Positions 23,901-36,587 of a stretch of DNA of 64,000 bases are shown here, in pieces (within the stretch, counting starts at the first letter, position 1; each line of letters starts with the position of its first letter). The position numbers were made by a program, and so were the translations under genes. Source of the stretch: Cucumis sativus (lineage: Eukaryota > Streptophyta > Magnoliopsida > Cucurbitales > Cucurbitaceae). The notes below the pieces were generated by a model. It saw nothing but the letters and a program-made list of their open reading frames with translations, did no database searches and was not told where the DNA came from. The DNA lies in the NCBI RefSeq assembly GCF_000004075.3, contig NC_026657.2:21138501-21202500 (forward strand), given 5' to 3'.

Positions 23901-26900
23901 AACCACATGTTTATAGTTCAAATATGTGTATACCACAATTATACTTTTAAAAGAACAAAACCGACCAAATCAATCCCTTAGGTACAAGATGAATTAAAAA
24001 TAACAACAAATAAATCTGGACAACACACAATGACTCGAAGCAAGAGATGCTTTTATCTTTGCTAACTTATGGATTACTTAATTAAACACATGTTTTCTTC
24101 TAATTATACTCCATTCATCCAAGAAATGGCCTTAAATTTATAGACAAATACCCAACAAAGTGATGTTCATCTCGAGACTTAAAGATTTTTCTACATTGGA
24201 TACTCATAACATTATAGTTTAATACTTTTTATGCATACCCTAGCCTTAAGGCCTTATCGTATACTTTTTATGGTCCATCTTTTACGACTAAATTGCAATC
24301 AACGACTCTAAATTAGTCATTTCTTTTTAAAAACGACTACTATTCTTTCAAAACACATGCTACCTTTGACCTTTATAAATATTTCAAAACTACTATTAAA
24401 CAAGAAATTTATAAAAGTATTGAATGAAAGTCAAGACTTATAACAATGTATTGGACGGTGAAATTGAGACTTGGACACAACCACATCGTTTTAAGATTTT
24501 GCCACAATATTCTTATCGAGTTGTACTTCAACAGTATTTTTGAAACATTTATTAAAGATTGAAAGTGATGTTCCAATTTCTTTTATAGAACAATAACGCT
24601 TTTAAATAAATAACTACAGAGTTTAAAAAGTTTGATGGTTAAATTTTATTTATTTATTTTTGTAATTTCGCATATCCAATAGTGTCATTGGTTAAAAAAA
24701 TAAACTAAATTATATTCATATGGTTGATAGGAAAATTGAGACAAGGTAATCACACTTGACATTCATGTGTCGTAACAAGATTTGTAGTTTAAAGGATAAA
24801 TGACTTTTCCACCGGTATGTTGTTTATTATACACACTCTAAAGCTTAGGTCAAAGAAGGAAAGAAATCTCATGAGCTTAAGGTTTCAAGTGTTTAGAATG
24901 GACATGCATTTGATATGAATGTTGATCTAAGGTTCCTAAATTTAAATTTGAGAATCGAGTCAAGCCAACCCCTCGAGTTCTTTGGTCCAAGGACATGCAT
25001 TTGACATGCCTAACAAATCTTATTTTCGTGAGTTAATTGACTTTAAAACTAGGAAAATTGTATCATATATATGACAAGCTAGGGACATGCCTAAATTTTT
25101 TTTCTCATATAAAAAAACCAGCATATAACACTTTTTTTTCTTCATATTACAAATATGACAAATAATTAGATATATTATATGATTATTAGAGGGCTGTCAG
25201 CTTATAAAATTGCTACTTTTACAATTTAGAAAATGTAGTGACATGAATACTATTATCATAAATTGTTTTGCTATTTTCACAAATGTCCTTTAAAACTAAA
25301 ATATTATTACAATGAATTCATGTGTTTTATCGGCAAAATCCTTCTAGTTTAAACATATTTAAAAAATATATTTTAAAGAAAAAATTACTTTTTCTAGTCT
25401 TTACATTCTAATGAATATGCGTTTAATCCCTTAGTTTTAAAAATAATAAACTTTTTAGTTAATTTTAAAAAATAGGTTTATTAGATGTTAGAAGTTTTTT
25501 GTTGTTTGATTTTATAAAAATAATTTTAGTATATTTAAAATTTAAAATAAAAATAGTTTTGAAAGAGAAAAAGAGAAGTTATTCTTTCAATTTAAAATAT
25601 GGTATAATTATTTAAAATAAAAGTATAAAATAATTGAGGAACCTTTTAATCCTATTTTAACAAAATAAGTCAATTTTAGAAAATAATTTTCCATTTTCAA
25701 TTACTGTCTTGAGTTATTTATTTTGAGAATGGTGGAAAAGACACATAGGCAAACCATCACTTTTGAGGTGAAGTCTTCCGTCACTATCAACAACATTAAG
25801 GCCAAGATTCAAACGGGTAGAGATAGTTGGAGATCATGTAATTTGATTTAGTTAATTAAAAACCATGTAAATTTGCACTTATATTTGTGAGTAATTTGAT
25901 GAGGTTTTTGTTTAAATTTTGATTTTTTTTAGAATTTGAAAAGGATTATTTTCGTATTTTTCTTGCTTCCAAAGCATTTGAGTTGTAAACTATTGGAAAT
26001 AAGTCCCATTAAGATACTAGAAAATTGAGATATGTCAATGACATCATTTGATTGGGAGTATAGATTCATCAATAACATTTGGATTTTCTTGACCAATATT
26101 TTGGCTAGAGATTGAGTAGCTTAAGTTAGGTTATCATTGTAATTGTCATGAGGTTATTATTTGATTGATATCTTATTTCAATCTAATTACCATCTTTACC
26201 ATTATATATTTGTATATCAATTTAATAGCTATTTGATTCCTATCCAACTTTTATTGTAGAGGTAACCGTAATGTATAACGTATTACGAGGGTGAATGACA
26301 CTATATTCTGAAGACTTCAGAAACAAATGATTCCTTAAATTATTGATGTGGCAAAACATACCAAGTGTAGTCACTGAACGCATGTTGGTCAAAATAGAAG
26401 AACATATAATAATTACATATCAATCAAATTTTATGCACAAGTTCGTTCATCCACGAGGGTAATTTAGAGTTTTCAGTTTCAATTTTTCTTTAATTGTGTT
26501 GGTGTCAAATTTTGCTAAAAAAAAAGTCAAACTTTGGGCCATGTGCCTAACTTTTTCAAATGTTTTTTTTTTTTACAATTTTGCGATTGTTCTTGTTCGA
26601 AAAACTTTTTCATTTTGTTACATCGACGGTACGGTTTGTTATATTTATGAAAATTAACTAATTATACAAGTATGTGAATGTTTACCTTTTATTTAATTTT
26701 TATAAATTAATTAATTAATTTTGATAATAAAAAAAAAGACTTTTTCAAAATATTTGGTGAAATGTTTTATTTTTAACCGTTTGACTCGTAAAAAGTTAGG
26801 CAAAAAAACTTCATAGTCTCACTCAACTTTATAAATTCACCAAATTCATATTAATATTGAATCACTCGTCTATAATTTTGAGATGTAATTGGATGAAATT

Positions 26901-27132
26901 GATAAAGTTGGCATTTCTAAGGGTAAAAAATGAACTTTCATTATTATAGTAAAAAACCTTGAATTACTTATTTTTTACTTAGATGTATTGGTTGAAGGAA
27001 CAAAAGCAAAGCCTTTCCCTTCTACCGCCCCCCGTCACAGCCACCATTGGGGTTTCTTTGAAAACCGTACTCGAGGGAAAAACTAAGGCGAGCCTCAACC
27101 TTTTCTAGGGTTCACTGCCACTCAGCTCCACC
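20923..27132. other. Large AT-rich intergenic region
   Basis: Over 6 kb separates the divergent PFK copy B and MPP alpha genes. It includes the PFK copy B promoter and leader (just above 20922), a G-rich patch near 22122-22141, many A/T runs, and a ubiquitin-like relic at 25729-25851. AAAAAGTTAGGCA near 26790 is the reverse complement of a stretch near 26540, suggesting a decayed inverted-repeat element. I found no intact gene. Confidence 0.6.
25729..25851 (+). pseudogene. Ubiquitin-like N-terminal fragment
   Basis: An isolated 40-codon frame aligns with the first 30 or so residues of ubiquitin. It reads KTHRQTITFEVKSSVTINN and then IKAKIQTG, against the family pattern [26 protein letters not shown]. 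The match covers the first two beta strands and the main helix and then breaks off, reaching a stop at 25849. The core after the N-terminal strand, including Lys48 and the C-terminal Gly-Gly, is missing, so it cannot work as ubiquitin. It is most likely a decayed copy of a ubiquitin or ubiquitin-fusion gene. No poly(A) tail or duplication was seen. Confidence 0.6.
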
Positions 27133-30100
27133 ATGCATAGAATCGCCGGTTCACGACTCAGGTCGCTCAAGGTCAGTCTATTCCTTCTTTTTGTGTTTAA
27201 TTAATCTCTTTTCCGAATCGAAGAAACGTGTTGCCTTTATAGATCTGGTCTTTGTTTTGTTTTGTTTTGTTTTGTTTATGTTTGCTGCTCTTTAATGTGC
27301 CCTGGATATGGTTTCTTTCTGACGATTTAAAGCTTGACCATCCCTTTTGATCCTCTATTGTTTACCTAGTTATCGGATGCTTGGGATGAAAAATGCTTAT
27401 GCTGCTTTCACTCGGTTGTTTGGATAGATGGGCATTCGTTTTTACGTCTTTCAGAAATGATTATGTGATTAACTCGTATTGTCAATACAGTTATGGTTGT
27501 TGGTTTTTTTTACATGAAATGGTTCATCCATGGTTTGGATGGTGAAAAATAATTTATTTTTAGTCCTATTCAAAACTAGATTTATGCCTTGAGATTGCAT
27601 TTCCTACATTGTGTGTCTCTCATGAACGTATGTTAGAAAGAGTTGTTCACAGTTTCTTATTTTGTGAATTAGAACCATGCGGCCAATTTGGGGGCCTCTA
27701 GGTTTGCAACATCCAGTGCAGTTGCTGCGAGACCAACGTCTGGAGGGTTTTTTAGCTGGCTCACTGGAGAACGTTCAAGCTCTCTTCCTCCAATGGAAAT
27801 ACCTCTATCTGGCATTACCCTCCCACCACCATTGCCCGATCAGGTTGAAACAAGCAAAACCAAGATTACAACACTTCCTAATGGTGTCAGAATAGCTTCA
27901 GAAACTTCTTCGGTATGTGTGGCTTTGAAACTTATTGTTTATCATGGCTCTTCCTGAATTAATTTGTATAGTTAACATGTTTATTTCCTTGTTTATCATA
28001 CTGACAAGTTTTAGACCGGTTGGCTAACCAGAACCCTGCAGCCTCTATTGGGATATATCTTGATTGTGGGTCCATATATGAGACCCCGTTGTCTTCTGGA
28101 GCATCACATTTGTTGGAAAGGTTGGCCTTCAAGAGTACAACGAACCGAAGCCATTTGCGCATTGTTAGGGAAGTAGAAGCTATTGGTGGCAACACAGGTG
28201 CCTCCGCCTCCCGGGAACAAATGGGATACACTTTTGATGCTCTAAAGACATATGTTCCAGAAATGGTGGAATTGCTAGTAGACTGTGTCAGGAATCCTGT
28301 ATTTTTGGATTGGGAAATCAATGAAGAGGTAATTAGTCATCTGGCCACTTGTTTGGAAGTATATCCATGTGATAAGTGATAACTGTGTTTGAAAATGGTA
28401 GTTTTGGACTTCTGTATCCAATGCTGATATGTTGACTCCATGTGTTTATACAGCTGCAAAAGCTAAAAGCAGAAATTGGGGAACTTGCAAATAACCCCCA
28501 GGGCTTACTCCTTGAGGCAGTTCATTCTGCTGGGTATTCTGGTGCACTTGCAAATCCTCTTGTGGCTCCAGAGTTTGCATTAAGCAGATTGGATGGCACC
28601 ATCTTGGAGGAATTTATTGCTGTGAGATCTTGCATTCTTTTCCGTTGATCTCGTTGTTTCCTTTCTTTTTCTTTTGGTCCTCTATGGATGAAGGCCATGC
28701 GACCTACTTTTTTTTTCTTCATACATGATATATCTTCTTAACCCCTCAATATGAGGTAATTTCATGTGGTTGTTCCCTTTTGTGTTTTCTGGTATTTTGA
28801 TTTCCACTTTTGGATTTCAGGAGAACTATACTGCTTCTAGAATGGTGCTTGCAGCATCAGGGGTTGATCATGAGGAGCTTTTATCCATTTCAGAACCTCT
28901 TCTATCTGACCTACCCAATGTACCTGGTGTGAAAGTGCCGGAATCTGTCTATGTTGGAGGGGATTATCGTCGTCAAGCTGACTGTGGGGTGTGTAACTGT
29001 AAATGTATTCTAATTACTTTTTCATAATAACTCTCTGGACCATGATCCAAACCTTAAACGAGGTAGAATGCATGTGACTTGGATGATTTTTATACTTGAA
29101 GTCTTCTAAATTTCTAACTATTTGACAACCATATACGGGAGTAAAGAAAAGTGAATTATCAAAGAATTGAACATTACTTGGCTAAGACAGGTAATTTGAC
29201 CTTTGGTTCCTGTGAATGGCTGTGGGGATGATAAACTTGGTTTCATATCATAAAAAGAGAAAAATGAACTCGGTTGTTATTCTATGATCTCACAGTCACA
29301 TATATATTGTTTTTTATTGCTTCATTGTCGTATATTCACATAGGCTTTTCATTTGAGCAGAGCACACATGTTGCCCTGGCTTTTGAGGTTCCTGGTGGCT
29401 GGCATAAGGAGAAAGATGCCATTGTTTTGACGGTTCTTCAGGTACTACGTTTTATTAACTTTTTATTGTAAAGATGGCGTCCTATTATACGAAGGCAACT
29501 TCATCAAATTGTCTTGTTGGATTATTTTAAAAATGAAGAATAGAAAACATGTTCAAGTAATCTCATAACAGGGGTAAAAAAAACCATGGCTAAAAATTTA
29601 TTCTTTGATGAATACTATTAAAGTCTCTCAGTCATGCAGATGCTTATGGGAGGTGGTGGTTCATTTTCTGCTGGGGGCCCTGGTAAAGGCATGCACTCGA
29701 GGTTATGTAAGTATTACATTGGTTCTCGATTTAGCATTTGATTAACATTTTCTTCACCTTTTTATCTATGGCCTGTTCTTTAATCTCTTCTTATTTGTTA
29801 TCGGCTTTACGTGTGGTTAAATATTTTCATTTGCTTTGGATTTGAAACAGATCTCCGAGTATTGAATGAGTACCAGCAGATTCAATCTTTTTCTGCATTT
29901 AACAGCATCTTCAATAACACTGGACTGTTTGGAATTTATGCTAGCACCGTAAGGCACAATCCAATTGTTTGATTTTTTATTTGGTTAATTTATTAAGCCG
30001 TCATCTTATGAATATAGCTGCCAAATTATGTGCAGAATTATGGTCTGATTATTCGTCTTGCATTAATTTAATTTTATGTACTTATCTATCATAATCTCAA

Positions 30101-30363
30101 TTACAAATGTGTAATCTTTGGGTCCAGGGTTCTAACTTTGTAGCCAAAGCAGTTGATATTGCTGCATCAGAACTAATCTCAATTGCAACTCCTGGACAAG
30201 GTTCGTGGATTTTTGTTTATTATTTTTGTAACCAAAGCAGTTGATATTGTTAACATGTCTTGCTCTCTATTTGTTGCAGTTTCCCAGGTGCAGCTTAACC
30301 GTGCCAAAGAGTCAACAAAATCTGCAGTTTTGATGAATCTAGAATCCAGGGTACTCTATCCTC

Positions 30364-30397
<34 letters not shown>

Positions 30398-31017
30398 ACG
30401 CGCACCATATGTCTTTTATCGGAGGACCCGATTGTCGTGGTTGTTTTCACTTTTATGGTGACATGTGAAATTGAAAGCAGACCCTTTCCTTTTGAAAAAG
30501 GAAAAGTAAAGAAAGAAAGAAACAACTGCAAGCTGACATTTCATTATCTTGCAGATGATAGTGTCTGAGGATATTGGGAGGCAGATTTTGACGTATGGAG
30601 AGAGGTATCTTTTGTGATCAAACTTAGCTTCCAACTGAAACAATTGCACAATTACTTCTTCCTCCAATTTCCTTTTACTCCATGAGCCTTGTCCTTGTCT
30701 TTGCATTCTCCAGTAAATTAAGTTTTTGGGTGACGTTTTTTCAATATTCCAGGAAACCTGTTGAGCACTTCTTAAAGGCCGTAGACTCGATCACTTTGAA
30801 CGATATTACTAACATTGCCCAGAAAGTTATATCTTCTCCTTTAACAATGGCATCATATGGAGACGGTAATCTTCTCACTTGTGACTCAAACTAACAAATC
30901 TTGATGTAATTACTATATCTTTTATTAAGATTGACATCCGGAATCTTCATGGTTGGTGTTGCAGTTATTAACGTGCCGACCTACGAGTCTGTTAACAGCC
31001 TGTTTCACAGAAAATGA
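27133..31017 (+). CDS. MPPalpha: Mitochondrial processing peptidase alpha subunit
   Basis: Thirteen exons encode 505 residues: 27133-27171, 27673-27912, 28032-28328, 28454-28621, 28821-28988, 29361-29441, 29640-29706, 29851-29948, 30128-30200, 30280-30350, 30555-30604, 30753-30865 and 30965-31017. With the beta subunit it removes presequences from imported mitochondrial proteins; in plants it is part of the bc1 complex (core proteins). The Arg-rich N-terminus is a presequence. The zinc-binding HxxEH site of beta is replaced here by HLLER (119-123), as expected for the non-catalytic alpha subunit. The flexible glycine-rich substrate loop [14 protein letters not shown] (335-348) is intact. Exon 6 has two adjacent in-frame acceptors (GAGCAG, 29355-29360), allowing one extra Gln. 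A poly(A) signal AATAAA lies at 31116-31121. Confidence 0.97.
27251..27280 (+). repeat. TTTTG microsatellite in MPP alpha intron 1
   Basis: Five or so tandem TTTTG pentamers lie about 80 bases after the exon 1 donor. No function is visible. Confidence 0.85.
30360..30398 (+). repeat. CT dinucleotide microsatellite in MPP alpha intron 10
   Basis: A nearly pure CT run of about 39 bases, broken once by CG, starts nine bases after the exon 10 donor. Such runs are length-variable and usable as a marker. Its closeness to the donor could affect splicing. Confidence 0.9.
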
Positions 31018-33311
31018 AATACCTGTGCATTTTGAAGCTCATCATTTCTGATACCGTCTGTTTTTTTGTTGTTCTTCGCCCTGGAAGCAGTTTCAACTTT
31101 GCTCTCGCCTTTCACAATAAATTATTCGAATGAAAGTTTTCAGATGATGTAAAATTATCTGTTTGTTTCCAATTCATTGAGTTGCTCCCTGTGAATTGTG
31201 GAGGAGTTTTTGCCCTATTTATTTGAATATTAACCCGGCCATTTTTTTTCTCCTGGCAGTTTTGGTATTAATATTTTCAAGACCAACTTAAAACTGTCTA
31301 AAAAATGTTCTTAAATTCATAGGTCTTTTCTCCAAATCTTCAAGCAAATATATCCATTGGTTGTTATATTATTCTTTTTTTCTTGATGAGCTTAATAGTA
31401 AAATAAATTAGCTAAATGTGTATGAACAGGAATACATCAATGGTTTTGTTGCAACTAACGCATAATTTTTTAGTACATTATTGCTTTGTTGCATGATTGG
31501 TTTTTTAGCTTTTCGTTTGAGTCCCACACTGATTTAAATAATAATTCAATCAATTGGAGAATTGATATTATTTTATTAACAAACACCTTTGGTCTCTATA
31601 TTTTCTTTTTATTGAAGTTAGTTCAAGTTTAAGATATTATAATGATTAATAGTTTTTCAATTAGATTTAAGTGGTTTTTCTATGGGATTGATGAATGGAT
31701 CAAATATTAATTAATTATAAATTTACCCTTAATTTTGACCAGATTTTAAGAACTGTAAACAAATATTTTAAATTTTAAGGTCCCTTTTTGGCTTGTAATT
31801 ATTTTCATTTTTACGTTTTAAATAAAGTACAAAAAAATAATCATTTGCATTATTACGTTTTCAAAAACAAAAAAAAAAAGAAAAAATATATAATTAAGAC
31901 TGGTATTTTAAAAAAGAATATGCGAAATAGCCCACTCTCAAAAATAATAAATTGTCATTTTATTTGCTTTCTAATGTTGTTTTAAAAAAATTGTGAACAT
32001 CAGATATATTATTTTATTTTTTAAGCATAAATTTTAAATTTGAATTTCAAAATTTTAAATAGGAACCAAAGGGTTTTTAAATTTATGACAATTTTTACTT
32101 AAAAAGGGTAAACAAATTAAACTAGATGAAATATTAATATTGTTGGAAATATCAAGATCCTAATCAATTTTATGAAAATTGATGAAAGTTTTTATAGTTA
32201 GTGAATGAAATTTTGAATTTTGAATTACGAATTTTATAAAGTAAGATAACATTTAGATGTATATTGTAAAATATATGTGTAAATACCAATGGAATAGAAA
32301 GTTAACAAAATAAGGGCAAATTCAAAACCAACTCGGAAAGTATGGTGTTAGTTGCAATTATATAGGTTTCAAAATAAAATAAATGAGTTATGAAACTTAT
32401 CTAAATTTTAAAATTGGACCATTAAACTTTGATAATTCAAATTTTATTATTTATGGGTCTAAGTATTAGAATAATTGTAAAGTTTGAGGGTCCAATTTTA
32501 ACGGTTGTTACTGTAAAAAGATTGAGAATGTAATTGTAAGTACCTCCTACTATTTATGAATGCTCACTTCGAATTTGTAAAAAAAAAAAATAATAATAAT
32601 ACCAAATATTGGAAATAAATTAAAAAAGAAGTTTGTGAAAAATGATAGGAGTTAAGTAACATAAGATAAAAGAATAAGAAGAGAAGAACCATTTAGGTAA
32701 ACGAAAAAAGGATAACATTCAACATAATAGAAGATAATGAAAAAGAAAAGTGGACAAGTAGTATAAAATATTGAAATAAAAAGAGATGAATGATGGGGGA
32801 GAATGATTCGTATTGGAGTACGCAAAAATGAAATGAATGTTAAAAGCAAAAGTTGGTATTTTATGTATTAAAAAGAAAGTGAGGGCCCAGATAGAGGGAG
32901 GTAAGAGCATCAGACGGTCATCATAGATAGCATACTCCTCCAACATAGAAAAGGAAAAACAATGATTGGGGATACAGCGAATCACACACCCATTTGGCAT
33001 CTGCCACGTTTCATTAGGGTCCTCCACTCCGAACGAGTCTTGTGGATTCAAAAGTAAACCAAACCCCACACCCCCACACCCCACACGCACATTACATACA
33101 TCAACGCCTCTCCTTCCATCTCATCCTAATCAACGCTCCTAAATACATCACCACACACACCACCAAAATTCCATCAACACTATATATACCCCTCTCCCTT
33201 CTCCTTCTTCTTCCAACTGCGATTACCATTTAACACACAACCAAAACAGAGAAACCCATATTTCAAACTCATTCTTTTTTGTTCATTCATTAACTCCCTT
33301 GGATTTTTAAT
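31018..33311. other. Intergenic region between MPP alpha and profilin
   Basis: AT-rich DNA with the MPP alpha 3' untranslated region at its left end and the profilin promoter and leader at its right end (from about 33050). I see no gene between them. Decayed repeat sequence is likely around 31780-32110, but I could not define its ends. Confidence 0.6.
33181..33188 (+). promoter_or_regulatory. Profilin TATA box
   Basis: TATATATA lies 124 bases upstream of the profilin ATG, followed by a CT-rich stretch that suits a transcription start and leader. The sequence just upstream (33060-33175) is rich in CACC and CCCAC repeats. Confidence 0.55.
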
Positions 33312-34760
33312 ATGTCTTGGCAATCTTACATTGACGATCAGTTGATGTATGAGGTTGATGGCCAACATCTCAAAGCCGCTGCTATAATCGGTAACGACGG
33401 TTCTGTTTGGGCTCAGAGTTCCGCTTTCCCTCAGGTTTCCTATGATCGCCTCTTTCTCGTTCTTATATGCTATATTCTTTGTTCTCTTTTCTTCTCCCTT
33501 CTGGTTGTTCTCCATGTTATCATCAATTCGGCTCCCTCATTTTCTCTTTTCGATATAATGACCGCATTTCGTCAAAATCGACTATCTACTCCGCTTCTTT
33601 TTGCTTATTATGATCTTGATGAGATCTGACAATTTTGCACTTTCATTTTTTTAAAAAACTTTCGCCTGCTCTGCTTCTGGATGTAATGTGTCTGATGTAA
33701 TTTGAGGAATTCTGTTTCGAATACATTTAACTGTATTGGGATTAGAAACTTTGCCATTGTTAACTATGCTTGTTGATTAAGCACATTTTTCAATGCAATT
33801 GTGTTGGCTGATAGTAGTTTCTGGATGAATAACTATTTATCTTCCTTTGCTATTTTAGTACAAGCCAGAAGAGATTTCTGCCATTATGAAGGATTTTGAT
33901 GAGCCTGGATCTCTTGCCCCAACTGGGTTACACCTTGGTGGATCAAAGTACATGGTTATTCAGGGAGAATCTGGAGCTGTTATCCGTGGAAAGAAGGTAT
34001 GCTTTGGTACCAGTGCTATCTTGCTGTGATTCTCATCTTATGATAATCCATCATCCATCATCAATGTTGCTCATTCTATTTTCTGAATAATCTAATACAG
34101 ATTATACATAGACCTGATTAGGTCAGGACTGGTTATTCTGCGAGTATAAAGAACAATGACTGCATATTCCGATCATTAAGCTATTTTTGTTTTCCTCACT
34201 AAAAGATGTTGAGTGAAAATTGTTAATCCGACTTTGGCTAGTTGAGCCATCACTAATGCGTTCTTCTCTACGAATCAAATCTAAAGAAGAGACCAAAACT
34301 TGTGTGGAAGATTATTTTCTTCACTTTATCTCTAATCTGGGACTTGTTATGTTTCAAAAACATGCATGCTCACACAGTATTGCCTATGCATGTCAAACTT
34401 TCAGTTTCTCCATTGTGGTTATTCTAAGATTCTACATTTTTTCTTATTGAATCATTAATAAAGCACTATCCAATCCAACTCAGTTCCTCAAATTTCCAAT
34501 TAACATACAATCTTAGACATTGGACTTCGCATCAAGCAATAAAATTCAGCTGTTTTCATAAGAAATGCAGTACAGTTTGTGATGGTTCTTGAAAATTGGT
34601 TTATGTTTCATCCACCTGATGACAGGGCACTTCTGGGATCACTGTAAAGAAAACAACCCAAGCACTGATTTTTGGTTTATATGATGAACCTATGACTCCA
34701 GGACAGTGCAACGTGATTGTTGAGAAGTTGGGAGATTACCTGATTGATCAAGGCCTCTAA
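33312..34760 (+). CDS. PRF: Profilin
   Basis: Three exons (33312-33434, 33859-33996 and 34626-34760) encode 131 residues, the standard plant profilin length. Profilin binds G-actin, poly-proline and PIP2, and tunes actin polymerisation in the cytosol. The diagnostic N-terminus [12 protein letters not shown], the central KYMVIQGE segment, the RGKKG loop and the C-terminal MTPGQCN and [10 protein letters not shown] motifs are all present. Introns fall after FPQ and after RGKK, the conserved plant positions. Intron 2 is 629 bases. Some plant profilins are pollen and food pan-allergens; this copy has the typical fold, but nothing further can be said from sequence. It stands alone, with an AT-rich gap on both sides. 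Confidence 0.97.
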
Positions 34761-36423
34761 ATTCTTCTTCTATTCTATACATAATTGGGATTTTGAACTG
34801 GTGTCCTGCTTTTATGGCTGTGAACTGCTTGGTTAGAGAAAATAACAGTGTGGAGAATCAGGATGAAAAAGCGAGAGTGTGGTGATTTTGGTCGATGATT
34901 TCTACCCATTCTATGTATTCTTGGCTTCTATTTTTCCCCTTCTTTTTGTGTATTTATGAATACACGGCTTCAAATATGAATTTATGAAAGCATTACACGT
35001 ATGAGATTGTACTTATATATTGTTATTTTGGTTTTTAATATAAGTATTCAAAAGTTGTGATGAGTACATTGTATGTGAGTAATGAGTAGCCGTAATCAGA
35101 AAGGAGGTATCTTGGAAAGAAACAGCATGGAACATAAGCGTCACTACTATTTATTTTCATTTATTTAAAGAGAACCGACATTTTGTTCTGTTGATTGATT
35201 GAAATTTTCTAAAAGAATTTTCTATTTTTACCTTTAGACTTCCGGATGAATTGACTGGGTAAGTTTTTTTGTTTTTGTTCTTACTCCCCACCCTTATGGT
35301 TACTCATTGTTTAATTAAAATTTTAAAATGGGTACATCTATATTTCCTTCTACGTAAGTTGTTAAAAGTAGAAAGAGAACCAAACTATTTTAATCTTTGT
35401 AAATTTTCTTTTCTATTTTTGAAAAAAAATGATTAGTTACTTTTGAAATAGAATTTACCGTTTAGTTGGGAAGTTCCCATCGAACATTAGGTGTGGTGAG
35501 TGCTTTGGAGTTGGGGTTCATAATTCAACTATTTATCGTTACGAGTTTGGACTTTTGGACTTTTGGTAACTCAACTAGGAGGAGGGTGGTGAGAAACTGC
35601 TTTTATATCTTCTTCCTTGCATGCTTAGCTTTGCCCAACGCCCATTAACAAATTCTATCACATACTTTAGGATCGTTGGGCCATTCAGACCAAACTCTTT
35701 TATTGAAAATTTGAAACTAAGCTTCCATTTGGGGTTTCATTTAGAATATGCTAAAATTATTTTATTTTTAAAAATTTTACTACTTTTTTTTACAATTTGG
35801 TGAAAAATAATTGTTAATTACAAAAAAAAATAATTTACTTTTTAAAACAATAAATCTTGTTAATGTAGTCCCATTTAGTGACCTCATTTGTGAAGATACA
35901 ACATGATTATCTATTAATTTTTTTTTGTCACAATTTTTTTTCTAAGGTTACATTTTTTAATTCTTAACCAAAATTTAAAAGTAAAAGGTATTTTAAAGAC
36001 TACTTTTTTTTACTTAAAAAAAATTAGGCTTATTTAAAAGAAAATTATTTGAAATGAAAAACTTATTACAAATAATAAAAATAAATCACAATATAGTATA
36101 TTTGTGATATTTTATAAATATTTTAATTTATTTTATTATATTTTAAAAAACTAAATACAGAACTAAGGAATTTTGTTAGGGATAGAAAATTATTTTAAAC
36201 TAGTGATTAATAAACTTGATATCAATTACAAATCTAACTGTCCTCAAATTAGAATCAAATGCATAAAATTTGACAAATTAAAATAAATTTGGTAAACCTT
36301 AAATAAAAATCTATTAAATAAAAGATTAATTTATGTTTAAATTCAAAAGTTAGTTATTTTGTAAATTATTTGTAAAAAAAAGTAGGAGGTCGTGCATATT
36401 TGAATGTTGTTAGAGATCCAGTT
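34761..36423. other. Profilin 3' flank and AT-rich spacer
   Basis: Untranslated 3' region followed by AT-rich DNA up to the first long terminal repeat at 36424. Around 35465-35660 the base composition is less AT-rich and contains ACTTTTGGACTTTTGG-like direct repeats and inverted AACTCAACT/AGTTGGG-type words. This may be a decayed transposable element. No gene is recognised. Confidence 0.55.
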
Positions 36424-36576
36424 TATAAATTATTTTAAATAATTGTGTATTTCATTGATATATTTTCAGTAATACAAAGTGTACATATACCTAAAATAAT
36501 GCAACTTATAAGGAAAGAATAAATACAGTAATATACTCAATGATTATGGTCAAATTACTATAATTTTGGTAATACC
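36424..36576 (-). repeat. Element 1 3' LTR
   Basis: A 153-base copy matching 48011-48163. The terminal TG and CA dinucleotides have mutated here, but are intact at the partner (TGTATTACC at its start, TTTACA at its end). Confidence 0.9.
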
Positions 36577-36587
36577 CTCTCTCAAAC

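Noticed and set aside
26536-26805. Inverted words TGCCTAACTTTTT and AAAAAGTTAGGCA
   Set aside because: Only 13 bases match and the surrounding arms do not pair, so an element cannot be defined.
31780-32110. Possible terminal inverted repeats GGTCCCTTTTTGG and ACCAAAGGGTTTTT
   Set aside because: Pairing is too loose and no target duplication was seen.
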